In this document: positions 16,803 to 26,159 of the stretch, in pieces
Layout of the letters: each line of letters starts with the position of its first letter
Numbering within the stretch: the stretch's first letter is position 1
Assembly (NCBI RefSeq): GCF_002735695.1
Contig: NZ_PDZH01000001.1
Span: 35,106 to 99,105, forward strand
Reading direction: 5' to 3'
DNA length: 64,000 nt
Source of the DNA: Chitinimonas sp. BJB300
Lineage (GTDB): Bacteria > Pseudomonadota > Gammaproteobacteria > Burkholderiales > Chitinimonadaceae
Notes under the pieces: model-generated
The model's database searches: none
What the model saw: only the letters and a program-made list of their open reading frames with translations
Told to the model about the DNA's origin: nothing
Program-made: the position numbers and the translations under genes

Positions 16803-17821
16803 TGGCACAAGACTTCGACTTCTCGCTACCCGATTCGGATGACGATGCACCCAATGTCGTGGGTAAGACAGATGCACTGATCGCGCGGCATCGAGGCCAG
16901 GGGCACGATGCCAATGTCCCCATACTGACTGACCTGGCTGCAGACTCGACCCCTGGCGGTATTCCCATACTGACCAACGTTGCCCCCATGGTGGGTGATG
17001 AGCTGATGTTCTCGCCTGAAGAGATCCGCGCCGACGCCCGCCTTTCTGGCACCCCCGCACCGGCAAGCGCCGCCCCCGCCAAACCCGTAGCACCCACACC
17101 GGCAGCTGCACCTGCCCCCAAGCCACAAGAGCCTGCCAGAACTGCGGCTGCGCCCGCCAAGGCGGAGTTCGACTTTCCTGAGCTGAGCCTGCCCAGCTTC
17201 ACACCGCCAGCACGGCCACCGAGCCCACCACCTGCCGTCGCAGCGCCATCGCCTTTGTCCGATGGGCCATTGATGCCTGAACTGGCGCTCGATTTCGACT
17301 TCACCCCGCCCCCCGATGAAAGCAGCCACCCAGCACCGGCCAGACCACCTGCTGCTGCACCTGTTGCGGTACCTATACCTATCCCAGCGCCTGTACCCAT
17401 TGCTGCACCCGTGCCTGCGCCAGTCGCAGCACCGGTCGCTGCGCCAGCGGTTGTACGGGTTGCCGCCCCTGCCCCGACACCCGTTGCCGCCCCCGTGCCG
17501 CCACCGGCAGTGGTCGCCAGCCCCCCGCCGGCGCCACAACCACAACAGTTCTATGCCGCAGACGAAATGGTCGGCTTGAGCATCGAACTGACAGACGATG
17601 CCTTCCCCGTTGCACGTCCACCTATCGACCCTGCCGCCATCGCCGCGGAAGTGCTTGCCGGCCTGCGCCCTGAAGTAGAGAAACTGCTGCGTACCGAGAT
17701 GGCTCGCCAAGTTGCAGTACTGCATGCGGAAGCACTAAAACGCACCATGGGTGCGCTGCAGCCCCAACTGGATAAACTCGTCCGCACCCGTATCGAAGAA
17801 GCACTCAAGCAACATGAGTAA
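16802..17821 (+). CDS. Hypothetical Pro/Ala-rich protein downstream of holC
   Basis: A 339-aa protein, coupled to holC by a one-base overlap. The acidic N-terminus (DFDFSLPDSDDDAP) leads into a long Pro/Ala-rich linker (about residues 80-245) with repeats such as PAPVAAPVAAPAVV, and a conserved-looking helical C-terminus with EVEKLLRTEMARQVAVLHAE and LVRTRIEEALKQHE. The family is not recognised. The arrangement (acidic head, flexible linker, helical tail) suggests an adaptor or tether, but this is inference. Confidence 0.75.
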   Translation: MAQDFDFSLPDSDDDAPNVVGKTDALIARHRGQGHDANVPILTDLAADSTPGGIPILTNVAPMVGDELMFSPEEIRADARLSGTPAPASAAPAKPVAPTPAAAPAPKPQEPARTAAAPAKAEFDFPELSLPSFTPPARPPSPPPAVAAPSPLSDGPLMPELALDFDFTPPPDESSHPAPARPPAAAPVAVPIPIPAPVPIAAPVPAPVAAPVAAPAVVRVAAPAPTPVAAPVPPPAVVASPPPAPQPQQFYAADEMVGLSIELTDDAFPVARPPIDPAAIAAEVLAGLRPEVEKLLRTEMARQVAVLHAEALKRTMGALQPQLDKLVRTRIEEALKQHE

Positions 17822-17826
17822 TCTGT

Positions 17827-17854
17827 CTGGGAAGTAGCAACGGTTACTTCCCAG
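17827..17854 (+). terminator. Hairpin between the holC operon and proS
   Basis: CTGGGAAGTA (17827-17836) pairs perfectly with TACTTCCCAG (17845-17854) around an 8-nt loop. No T-tract follows, so it is a weak or rho-assisted terminator, or an mRNA 3' end stabiliser. Confidence 0.5.
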
Positions 17855-17938
17855 GCCAACCGCAACTGCCGATTACGCGCAATCGCCCGCCTACGGTAAA
17901 ATCGCTTTCTTTAAACCGATTACCGGGCATCCCGCACC

Positions 17939-19654
17939 ATGCGCACCTCGCAATTCTTCCTCTCTACCCTGAAAGAAGCCCCCAACGAGGCCGAGCTGCC
18001 CAGCCATAAGCTGATGCTGCGCGCCGGTCTGATCAAGAAACTCGGCTCGGGCCTCTATACCTGGATGCCACTGGGATTGCGTGTTTTACGCCGCGTGGAA
18101 GCCATCGTCCGTGAAGAAATGAATAAAGCAGGAGCGTTGGAATTGTTGATGCCAGCAGTTCAGCCAGCTGAACTGTGGCAGGAAAGCGGTCGTTGGGCGG
18201 TATTCGGCCCCCAGATGTTGAAGATCAAGGATCGCCATGAACGGGACTTCTGCTTTGGCCCCACCCACGAGGAAGTGATCACCGATATCGCCCGTACCGA
18301 GATCAAGAGCTACAAGCAACTGCCGCTGAATTTCTACCAAATACAAACCAAGTTCCGCGATGAAATCCGCCCACGCTTTGGCGTGATGCGAGCACGTGAA
18401 TTTGTCATGAAGGATGCTTATTCCTTTGACGTGGACGCGGCTGCCCTGGCGAAAACCTATGCGCGCATGTACCAAGCCTATTCGAATGTCTTCACCCGCC
18501 TGGGTCTGCAATTTCGCGCAGTGGCCGCGGATACCGGCGCTATCGGGGGCGATGGTTCGCATGAGTTCCATGTACTGGCCGACGCCGGTGAAGACGCCCT
18601 TGCCTACTGCCCGACTTCTGACTTCGCCGCCAACGTAGAACTGGCCGAAGCCGTAGCGCCCGCTGCGCCACGTGGCGAGCCCACCGAAGCTATGCGCGAT
18701 ATCGACACCCCGAAACAAACCACCTGCGCCGCAGTCGCCGAGCTGATGGGCATCCCGCTACAACGCACTATCAAGCTGATTGCACTGATGGCGGGTGAGC
18801 AGTTTGTCATCTGTCTCTTGCGAGGCGACCATAACCTCAACGAGATCAAACTCGCCAAGATTGATGGCATGGCTGATTTCCGCTTCGCCACGGAAGAGGA
18901 ACTCCGCGCCTTCTTCAACTGCCCTCCTGGCTTCCTTGGCCCCGTCGGCATCGACCGCACCCGTGTGCGCTTGATTGCCGACCGCAGCGTCGCAGCGATG
19001 AACGACTTTGTCGTAGGCGCCAACAAACCGAAGTTCCACATTGCCGGCGTAAACTGGGGCCGTGATTTGCCTGAGGCGGATGTCGTCGCCGATATCCGCA
19101 ATGTCATCCCGGGCGACGTCTCTCCCGATGGTAAAGGCGTATTGGAAATCTGCCGCGGTATTGAAGTCGGTCACATCTTCCAATTACGCACCAAGTACTC
19201 TGAAGCCCTGAACTGCAATTATCTCGACGGCGAAGGCCAGTTGCAGCCCATGGAAATGGGTTGCTATGGCATTGGCGTGTCGCGGATTGTGGGTGCCGCG
19301 ATTGAGCAAAACTTCGACGACAAGGGCATCAAGTTCTCCAATGCCATGGCGCCCTTCAGCGTGGTCATCGTCCCGGTGGGCTATCAGCGCTCCGAGGCTG
19401 TCAAAACCGCTGCTGATGCACTCTATGCCGAACTGCAAACCCAAGGCATCGATGTGCTGCTGGACGACCGCAACGAGCGCCCCGGCGTGATGTTCGCCGA
19501 TATGGAATTGATCGGCATCCCGCATCGGGTCACGATTGGCGACAAGTCCTTAGCTGAAGAGAAAGTCGAGTATGTCTCGCGCCGTGATGGCAATACCGAA
19601 TTGATCAGCCAGACCAATATCGTGGCCACCTTGCTTGGCAAACTGGCTCAATAG
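17939..19654 (+). CDS. proS: Prolyl-tRNA synthetase
   Basis: Charges tRNA-Pro. The 571-aa class II synthetase begins [20 protein letters not shown], has motif 2 region [20 protein letters not shown], a long insertion (editing) domain at about residues 225-400, typical of bacterial-type ProS, and the C-terminal anticodon domain with [20 protein letters not shown]. Length matches the family. The start ATG 17939 is the only plausible one. Confidence 0.97.
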   Translation: MRTSQFFLSTLKEAPNEAELPSHKLMLRAGLIKKLGSGLYTWMPLGLRVLRRVEAIVREEMNKAGALELLMPAVQPAELWQESGRWAVFGPQMLKIKDRHERDFCFGPTHEEVITDIARTEIKSYKQLPLNFYQIQTKFRDEIRPRFGVMRAREFVMKDAYSFDVDAAALAKTYARMYQAYSNVFTRLGLQFRAVAADTGAIGGDGSHEFHVLADAGEDALAYCPTSDFAANVELAEAVAPAAPRGEPTEAMRDIDTPKQTTCAAVAELMGIPLQRTIKLIALMAGEQFVICLLRGDHNLNEIKLAKIDGMADFRFATEEELRAFFNCPPGFLGPVGIDRTRVRLIADRSVAAMNDFVVGANKPKFHIAGVNWGRDLPEADVVADIRNVIPGDVSPDGKGVLEICRGIEVGHIFQLRTKYSEALNCNYLDGEGQLQPMEMGCYGIGVSRIVGAAIEQNFDDKGIKFSNAMAPFSVVIVPVGYQRSEAVKTAADALYAELQTQGIDVLLDDRNERPGVMFADMELIGIPHRVTIGDKSLAEEKVEYVSRRDGNTELISQTNIVATLLGKLAQ

Positions 19655-19670
19655 GGTTTATGTTCTCTAC

Positions 19671-20297
19671 ATGCTTCGCTTAGCCCTTGTTTCTTTTATT
19701 TTTCTCGCTGCGCTACCAGCCTTGGCTGGCGCGCAGAAGGAAGAGGCTTTGTCCTTGTCGGTCGCGACAGCCATGCAACGCTCGATCAGTGACCGCACCG
19801 AACCACGCTTGGTTTTCACGAACCCTGGTGACGGCAAGGCGTGGCTGGCAGAGATGTCAACCCGTTTGCAGAAGAAGATTCCCGACGATTTCATGCGGGA
19901 AAAACTGCTGACCGCCATCCATTACGAAGCCACCCGTGCCGGCCTCGACCCACAGTTGGTCCTGGGCCTGATCCAAGTGGAGAGCGGTTTTCGCAAATAC
20001 GCCATTTCCTCGGTAGGCGCACGTGGCCTTATGCAGGTCATGCCTTTCTGGCAGCGCAGTATTGGCAATAACGAACACAACCTGTTCGACATGTATACCA
20101 ATCTGCGTTTCGGTTGCACCATCCTGCGCCACTACCTCGATATTGAGCGGGGTGACCTGTATCGCGCGCTGGGCCGTTACAACGGCAGCCTGGGTAAGCC
20201 GGAGTATCCCAATCTTGTCTTGGGTGCCTGGAAAAATCAGTGGAACTGGCAGACCAACCCTGCCCATATCCAAGCGGTGTCTTACGTCAGCAAATAA
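19671..20297 (+). CDS. Lytic murein transglycosylase (SLT domain)
   Basis: Cleaves the glycan strands of peptidoglycan in the periplasm. The 208-aa protein has a signal peptide (LVSFIFLAALPALAGA) and a C-terminal SLT domain with the catalytic glutamate in LIQVESGFRKYA, followed by GARGLMQVMPFW and the end block RYNGSLGKPEYP. The start chosen is ATG 19671, which opens the signal peptide; a frame start at 19635 lies inside proS. It sits 16 nt after proS and ends in a strong terminator. Confidence 0.93.
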   Translation: MLRLALVSFIFLAALPALAGAQKEEALSLSVATAMQRSISDRTEPRLVFTNPGDGKAWLAEMSTRLQKKIPDDFMREKLLTAIHYEATRAGLDPQLVLGLIQVESGFRKYAISSVGARGLMQVMPFWQRSIGNNEHNLFDMYTNLRFGCTILRHYLDIERGDLYRALGRYNGSLGKPEYPNLVLGAWKNQWNWQTNPAHIQAVSYVSK

Positions 20298-20325
20298 AAA
20301 AAGCCCTGCAAAACAGGGCTTTTTT
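20297..20325. terminator. Bidirectional rho-independent terminator
   Basis: AAAAAAGCCCTG (20297-20308) pairs with CAGGGCTTTTTT (20314-20325), loop CAAAA. It terminates the transglycosylase gene (plus) and, read on the minus strand, the convergent xthA. Confidence 0.93.
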
Positions 20326-20371
20326 ATTAGGAAAATCCCAAGCTAATTTTAAGAGTTTGATTATTCATTGC

Positions 20372-21139
20372 TCAACGCAATGTAGCAATCACCGGGGCAT
20401 GGTCGCTGGGTCGCTCCACCCGGCGCGGCGCTTTGTCGATCTCACACGCAGTGCATCGCTCTACCAATGGTGTGGATAGCAAGACGTGGTCGATACGCAA
20501 ACCTGCATTACGACGAAAACCCATCATCCGATAATCCCACCAACTGAACGCTTTCTCTGCCTGCTCAAACAACCGGAAACTATCCGCCAACCCCAACGCC
20601 AACAACGCCTGAAACCGCTCACGCTCGGGCGGACTGACCAATACCTCGCCCACCCACTTCGCTGGGTCGTGCACGTCGCGGTCTTCCGGCGCAATGTTGT
20701 AGTCACCCACAAGCGCCAGGTTCGAGTGCTTGACTAACTCCTCGCGCACATAGGCAATCAAAGCATCCAACCATGCCAGTTTGTAAGGGTATTTCTCTGA
20801 ATCTAGCGCCTGACCATTGACCACATAAGCGCCAATCACCCGCACACCGTTCACGGTGGCTGCAATCACCCGCTTTTGCGGGTCTTCAAAATTTGGCAGA
20901 TTGAAATGCACGTCTTCCAATGGCGCACGCGAAATCAGCGCCACCCCGTTGTACGTCTTCTGCCCGGTAAAAGCGACATGAAACCCCGCCGCCTCGATTT
21001 CCGCTTTGGGGAAGGCATGGTCTTCCAGCTTGGTTTCCTGCAATGCAAGCACGGTCAGCTCCGGTCTGCCAGCCAACCACTCCAACACTTGCGGAAGACG
21101 AACCTTGAGTGAATTAACGTTCCAGGTGGCGATTTGCAT
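20372..21139 (-). CDS. xthA: Exodeoxyribonuclease III
   Basis: AP endonuclease and 3'-5' exonuclease of base-excision repair. The 255-aa protein has [20 protein letters not shown], the metal-binding glutamate in [24 protein letters not shown], and the catalytic end block RIDHVLLS and PSDHAPV. Length fits the ExoIII family. It is the last housekeeping gene before the accessory island. Confidence 0.95.
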   Translation of the reverse strand: MQIATWNVNSLKVRLPQVLEWLAGRPELTVLALQETKLEDHAFPKAEIEAAGFHVAFTGQKTYNGVALISRAPLEDVHFNLPNFEDPQKRVIAATVNGVRVIGAYVVNGQALDSEKYPYKLAWLDALIAYVREELVKHSNLALVGDYNIAPEDRDVHDPAKWVGEVLVSPPERERFQALLALGLADSFRLFEQAEKAFSWWDYRMMGFRRNAGLRIDHVLLSTPLVERCTACEIDKAPRRVERPSDHAPVIATLR

Positions 21140-22017
21140 GTATCAAACAATCAGTGGGTTTATGTATTAAAGGGACGCGGGACCAGCTGCATGAATGGTG
21201 GGACACCATTTACCGAGGTATTTTACCGATTCCGGCATTTAACATCAGCCTTGAGAACCTATTCACGACCTTAGAACCTGTTTACGAGCAGTCGTCAGCG
21301 GGGTAAAGCGCCGTGCAGAAACCGAAATGCCGGCTCTGAGAAAGCCTCGACCTGCGGTATACATCCGCTCATTCAGGCGCAAATTAGGCAGTTCGCCCTT
21401 TACCAAAGCAACCGAATTAGTCGTTGAAAGCTGCTATCAAGCCCCAGCAAATACGTTTTTTGGCCCCCTGCACGAACAAGGGGTAAGAACTTACCTTATC
21501 CCTTTAATCCGCCTGCTCCTACAAAAATTGGCTGGCATGGCCCCACCCCATTCTTGTCTCTTGCTCAGGGGCTTCATCATAATTTGAACGGCATTTCTGA
21601 TCGAAGAGAGGACATGCCAACGGGATTTTATATATAAAATCATGTGCTTAATAATGTTGTTTTTCCCAACTAACGCAAATAAAAATACTTATCTACAACA
21701 TTTAAATATCGCAAAAATTTTTATTTGCATCGTACAAATCAGCCATAAATTAAAGAAAATAGAATTCAAAAAATATCAAATATTTTTTAATTAAATATAA
21801 ATAAAAAATAAAAAATATCTGACTTAATAAACAGTAAATTTTGGTAATTATGCCACCACAACTGCTTGATTCTCATTGATTCAGGACTACTCCGTACCGT
21901 TAGACCAGCACACCAAAAAACACTTAAATGTGTTTCATTTAAACAACTGAATGACTTCAAACCCGCTCTAGCGCTTGCTTTGGCAATGTACCATTATTGC
22001 CACTAAGGGGGTTTTGT
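21140..22017. other. Island left flank: non-coding, partly extremely AT-rich
   Basis: 878 bp with no credible gene between xthA and trbB. The part 21600-21850 is almost pure A/T, with long poly-A and poly-T runs, in contrast to the GC-richer genes around it. It should hold the trb promoter and is of the kind bound by H-NS-like xenogeneic silencers (inference). The first part holds the repeated motif described separately. Confidence 0.7.
21251..21290 (+). repeat. Short tandem repeat at left edge of the island
   Basis: Two imperfect 20-bp units, TTGAGAACCTATTCACGACC (21251-21270) and TTAGAACCTGTTTACGAGCA (21271-21290), lie in tandem. The second closely resembles the sequence at 38290-38309 on the other side of the type IV cluster. 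Confidence 0.7.
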
Positions 22018-23058
22018 ATGAACAGCCAGAAAGAACTTGTCAAGCAACGGTTAGAGGAAAAGCTGGAGCGTGAGTGTGGGTCGGTGATGATGAATGCACT
22101 ACGCGACCCCGCCGTCATCGAGATCATGCTCAACCCCGATGGCAAGCTTTGGGTGGACATTGCCGGTAAGGGCATGGAATGTACTGGGCATAGCATGTCT
22201 CCCGGCGCTGCGGAAAGCGTGCTGACGACCTGCGCCAGCATGCTGAATACGGTAGTCACCCGCGACAGCCCGATACTGGAGGGCGAATTCCCACTTGATG
22301 GTTCGCGCCTCGAAGGCATCATCCCCCCCATTGTCCGCGCGCCGACCTTCACCATCCGGAAAAAGGCGTTGAAAGTATTCACGCTGGATGACTATCGCAC
22401 CAAAGGCATCATTGGCGCCTCCCTCCTGGGTAGCCAGGCGGCATCCGCCAAACCCGATGCCCAGCCGGTTCACGCCCATCCCATTGAAGCCATACGTCAT
22501 GCGGTACGCCAGCGCCACAACATCTTGATCGTGGGTGGTACCGGTAGCGGCAAGACCACCCTCGCCAACGCCATCCTGGCGGAAATCGCTATGCAATGCG
22601 GAGAAGACCGATTGGTCGCCATCGAAGACACGATGGAACTACAAATCGCCATGCCCAACAGCGTGCTGCTGCGCACCAGCGAACAAGCCACCATGCAGCG
22701 CCTACTGCGCGCCACCATGCGTTTACGGCCTGATCGCATCGTGGTGGGGGAGGTGCGTGGCGGTGAGGCCCTCACCTTGCTGAAGAGTTGGAATACTGGC
22801 CACCCCGGCGGCATCGCCACCATCCACGCCAACTCGGCTGAAGGCGGGCTGATTCGCCTGTCACAGTTGATCTACGAAGCCCCCGAAGCCCGCAATCTGT
22901 CGGAAACCTCTATCGCCACCATGATCAAGGAGGCCGTGAACCTGGTGGTTTTCATCGAGCGTTCGGCCACGCCCGCCGGGCGTTCAGTCAGCGAGCTGAT
23001 GCAAATCAGCGATTTCATTCAAGGCCGCTTTGTCATGCGGTCGGTCGACCTTCACTAA
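22018..23058 (+). CDS. trbB: Type IV secretion ATPase TrbB (VirB11 family)
   Basis: Hexameric traffic ATPase at the cytoplasmic base of a P-type conjugation or secretion channel. The 346-aa protein has the Walker A motif VGGTGSGKTTLANAIL (about residue 173), the Asp box VAIEDTMELQ, and the Walker B/His box region DRIVVGEVRGGEALTLL and GGIATIHANSAEGGL. Start ATG 22018 follows AAGGGGG; the upstream in-frame start is dropped. First gene of a trb operon in the usual order (B-C-D-E). Confidence 0.93.
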   Translation: MNSQKELVKQRLEEKLERECGSVMMNALRDPAVIEIMLNPDGKLWVDIAGKGMECTGHSMSPGAAESVLTTCASMLNTVVTRDSPILEGEFPLDGSRLEGIIPPIVRAPTFTIRKKALKVFTLDDYRTKGIIGASLLGSQAASAKPDAQPVHAHPIEAIRHAVRQRHNILIVGGTGSGKTTLANAILAEIAMQCGEDRLVAIEDTMELQIAMPNSVLLRTSEQATMQRLLRATMRLRPDRIVVGEVRGGEALTLLKSWNTGHPGGIATIHANSAEGGLIRLSQLIYEAPEARNLSETSIATMIKEAVNLVVFIERSATPAGRSVSELMQISDFIQGRFVMRSVDLH

Positions 23059-23081
23059 CCACCAACCAAGGAGCTCTACTC

Positions 23082-23366
23082 ATGCAATCCCTGTCTTTAA
23101 TCTGGCGTCGTCTTGTACTGACACTGGCAGCACTCTCCTGTGGTATTGCCCATGCAGCTCTGCCATGGGAAGGCCCGCTGCAACAGCTGCAAACGTCGTT
23201 AACCGGCCCTGTCGCCAAGTCCATCGGTGTGATCGCACTGGCTGCATCTGGCGGCATGTTGGCGTTTGGCGGCGAACTCAGTGATTTCACCAAGCGCATG
23301 ATGATGGTGGTGTTGGCGTTGTCAGTGATGCTACTGGCCAACAACTTCATGTCGATGTTCGCCTGA
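23082..23366 (+). CDS. trbC: Pilin subunit TrbC (VirB2 family)
   Basis: Major pilus subunit of the type IV apparatus. The 94-aa protein has a long signal sequence (LTLAALSCGIAHAALPW) and two hydrophobic helices (VAKSIGVIALAASGGMLAF and RMMMVVLALSVMLLANNF) separated by a short polar loop, the VirB2/TrbC layout. It has a good ribosome site (AGGAG). Confidence 0.88.
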   Translation: MQSLSLIWRRLVLTLAALSCGIAHAALPWEGPLQQLQTSLTGPVAKSIGVIALAASGGMLAFGGELSDFTKRMMMVVLALSVMLLANNFMSMFA

Positions 23367-23382
23367 TCGGGTGGGACAGGCC

Positions 23383-23697
23383 ATGGACGAACCACGCCGC
23401 ATCGCTATCCACCGTTCGCTCAATCGTGCGCACCTGTTGCTTGGCGCAGAACGTAGCTTGGTCCTGATGGCCGGCTTGATCACGGCGCTGTTGATCTTCT
23501 CCGGCAACATCTCCGTATGGTCAATCACGCTGGCGATTGTGTTCTGGAGCGGTTCGTTCTGGGCGTTGGTTCGCATGGCCAAAGCCGACTCGCAAATGAG
23601 CCAGGTTTATCAACGCCACATCCGCTATCGCGCGTATTACAGCGCCCATAGCTGCATCGAGGCCCCGCTGCCCGGCGGCGGCTCGCCAAAGGCTTGA
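23383..23697 (+). CDS. trbD: Type IV secretion protein TrbD (VirB3 family)
   Basis: Small inner-membrane protein of the type IV channel that works with TrbE. The 104-aa protein starts MDEPRRIAIHRSLNRAHLLL, the typical TrbD N-terminus, and has two adjacent hydrophobic segments (VLMAGLITALLIFSG and ITLAIVFWSGSFWALV). ATG 23383 chosen over GTG 23371 on family fit. Its stop overlaps the region just before trbE. Confidence 0.88.
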   Translation: MDEPRRIAIHRSLNRAHLLLGAERSLVLMAGLITALLIFSGNISVWSITLAIVFWSGSFWALVRMAKADSQMSQVYQRHIRYRAYYSAHSCIEAPLPGGGSPKA

Positions 23698-23699
23698 TC

Positions 23700-26159
23700 A
23701 TGTTGAAACTGAAACAATTCCGCGACCGCACGCAAGGCCTGCCCGACCTGCTGAATTTCGCACTGATGCCGGAAGATGGCATTCTGCAGAACAAGGATGG
23801 CAGTCTTACTGTCAGCTGGTATTTCCGCGGCGAGGATATGGACAGCGCCACCCATGCCGAACTGTCGGGCATCTCCGCCCGCCTGAATGGCATTCTGGTG
23901 GGCCTGGGCAATGGCTGGATGTTGAACTGCGACGCCATTCGCCGGCCTGCTACCACCTACCCGGACCATGGCTATTTCCCAGACCTCACCAGTTGGTTGA
24001 TCGACGAAGAACGCCGCCACCAGCATGAGTTGGAAGGCGCGCATTTCGAGACCACCTATGCGTTGTCGCTGACTTATCTCCCGCCACTACGTACGTCCAA
24101 CAAGATTATCGAGATGATCTACGAGGACGAGGGCCGTGATGATTCGAAAGCAGGTTTCGCTGCGCGCATCCTCGACCAATTCAAGCGCCAGATCGATGAT
24201 TTCGAATCCGCATTGTCTGCAACCTTGCCGCTGCGCCGCATGCGTGGTGTTCACCGCACCGACGCTTTTGGCCAGGAGTATGTCGAGGACGAACTGCTGC
24301 AGTACATGGACTTCTGCGTCAGCGGCGTGCTTCGGCCTGTGCGCTTGCCAAGCGTTCCGATGTATCTGGATGCCGTCATTGGTGGCCATTCGTTCTATGG
24401 CGGCATTTCACCGCGAGTGGGTGATTTCCATATCAAAGTCGTCGCCATCGATGGCTTCCCGCAGGAAAGCTATCCGGGCGTATTGCACGAACTGGACGCG
24501 TTGGGCTACGAGTACCGTTGGGCCACCCGCTTTATCTTCCTCGACCCGCAGCAGGCCCGGTCGGTAATGAACGGCGTACGCCGGCGTTGGCAGCAGAAGC
24601 AGCGTGGGCTCAAAGACCAGATGTTCAACACCAGCAGCGGCGCAATCGACCTGGATGCGCTGGAAATGGCTGAAGACGCGCAAAGCGCCATCGGTGAAGC
24701 GGAAAGCAACGTGGTCAGGTTCGGTTATTACACCTCTTGCGTTGTATTGATGCATGCAGATCGCGAACTCTTGCTAGAACAAGCGCGTGAAGTGCGCAAA
24801 GCCCTGCTAAACCTTGGCTTTGGCGCTCGCATCGAGGACATCAACGCCGTCGAAGCCTATTTGGGCTCGATTCCTGGCCATGCCTACCCGAATGTGCGGC
24901 GGCCTATCCTACATACCCTGAATCTGGCCGATCTGTTGCCAATCACCGCGGTATGGGCCGGTGAGGTGCACAACCCCAGCCCGTTCTACCCCGAAAATAG
25001 TCCACCGCTCACCTACGCCGCCACCACAGGCTCCACACCGTTCCGCATCAGCCTGCATGTCGGCGATGTCGGCCATACCTTGATGATTGGTAAAACCGGT
25101 GGCGGTAAGTCGACCGCGCTCAATTTCCTGCTGGCGCAACATTTCCGCTATCCAAATGCGCAGGTGTTCATCTTCGACAAGGGCTATTCGTCCTATCTGC
25201 TGGTGAACGCCTGTGGCGGTACCTACTACGACATCGGCGGCGAGAACAGCGATCTGGCGTTTTGCCCGCTCAAGCATATCGACAACTCAGCCGACCAAGC
25301 CTGGGCTGCCGAATGGATTGAAATCATGTTGACCCTACAGGGCGTCAACGTCACACCGGCCCTGCGGCAAATGGTGTACCAGGCCATCATGCGGCTGACA
25401 CGTTCGCCGCGCCGCACCCTAACCGAATTCGTTGCCGAACTGCAGGACGACGAGTTGCGCCAAGCGCTGTCGCATTACACGCTGGCTGGGCCTATGGGTT
25501 CGTTGTTGGATGCAGAAGAAGACAGCCTGGTGGAGGGGTCATTCCAGTCGTTCGAGATGGAACACCTGATGAACATGGGTGAAAAGAACGTGGTGCCTGT
25601 GTTGCTGTATCTGTTCCGGCAGGTGGAAAAACGCATGGATGGCCGGCCCACGCTGGTGGCGCTGGACGAGTGCTGGTTGATGCTGGCCCACCCGCTATTT
25701 CGCGAGAAGGTACGCGAATGGCTGAAGACCTGGCGGAAGAAAAATGCGCTGGTGTTCCTGGCTACGCAGGAATTGGCGGATGTGATGAACAGCCCGATCC
25801 GCGACGTGATCCTGGCCAGTTGCCCAACCAAGATACTGCTGCCCAACCCGGAAGCCAACGAGAACTCATCACGTCCGATGTACGAGCTGATCGGCCTGAA
25901 TGATCGGGAAATACAGATACTCGCCAACGCCACCGTCAAGCGGCATTACTACTACAAGTCCCCACTTGGCCGCCGCATTTTCTCGTTCGGCTTCGGGCCG
26001 GTGGCGCTGTCTTTTGTCGGTGCGAGCAGCCAGGACGATATCCGCGCCGCCAAGCAGCTGATGGAAACCCATAACGAAAACTGGCCAGCCTATTGGTTGC
26101 GGCAACGTGGCCTCAACGAGTGGGCGGATTTGTGGCAAGCAGAGGAATTACCCGCATGA
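23700..26159 (+). CDS. trbE: Type IV secretion ATPase TrbE (VirB4 family)
   Basis: The large energising ATPase of the channel, 819 aa. It begins MLKLKQFRDRTQGLPDLLNF, has the CagE/TrbE N-terminal domain, and the ATPase part with Walker A IGKTGGGKSTALNFLL (about residue 462), Walker B TLVALDECWLMLAH and the downstream NALVFLATQELADV. ATG 23700 lies just after the trbD stop. Its TGA overlaps the ATG of the next gene (ATGA), so no trbJ sits between trbE and trbL. Confidence 0.94.
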   Translation: MLKLKQFRDRTQGLPDLLNFALMPEDGILQNKDGSLTVSWYFRGEDMDSATHAELSGISARLNGILVGLGNGWMLNCDAIRRPATTYPDHGYFPDLTSWLIDEERRHQHELEGAHFETTYALSLTYLPPLRTSNKIIEMIYEDEGRDDSKAGFAARILDQFKRQIDDFESALSATLPLRRMRGVHRTDAFGQEYVEDELLQYMDFCVSGVLRPVRLPSVPMYLDAVIGGHSFYGGISPRVGDFHIKVVAIDGFPQESYPGVLHELDALGYEYRWATRFIFLDPQQARSVMNGVRRRWQQKQRGLKDQMFNTSSGAIDLDALEMAEDAQSAIGEAESNVVRFGYYTSCVVLMHADRELLLEQAREVRKALLNLGFGARIEDINAVEAYLGSIPGHAYPNVRRPILHTLNLADLLPITAVWAGEVHNPSPFYPENSPPLTYAATTGSTPFRISLHVGDVGHTLMIGKTGGGKSTALNFLLAQHFRYPNAQVFIFDKGYSSYLLVNACGGTYYDIGGENSDLAFCPLKHIDNSADQAWAAEWIEIMLTLQGVNVTPALRQMVYQAIMRLTRSPRRTLTEFVAELQDDELRQALSHYTLAGPMGSLLDAEEDSLVEGSFQSFEMEHLMNMGEKNVVPVLLYLFRQVEKRMDGRPTLVALDECWLMLAHPLFREKVREWLKTWRKKNALVFLATQELADVMNSPIRDVILASCPTKILLPNPEANENSSRPMYELIGLNDREIQILANATVKRHYYYKSPLGRRIFSFGFGPVALSFVGASSQDDIRAAKQLMETHNENWPAYWLRQRGLNEWADLWQAEELPA

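Noticed and set aside
21327..21587. 86-aa frame in the AT-rich island flank
   Set aside because: No ribosome site, no recognisable motif and composition unlike a gene.
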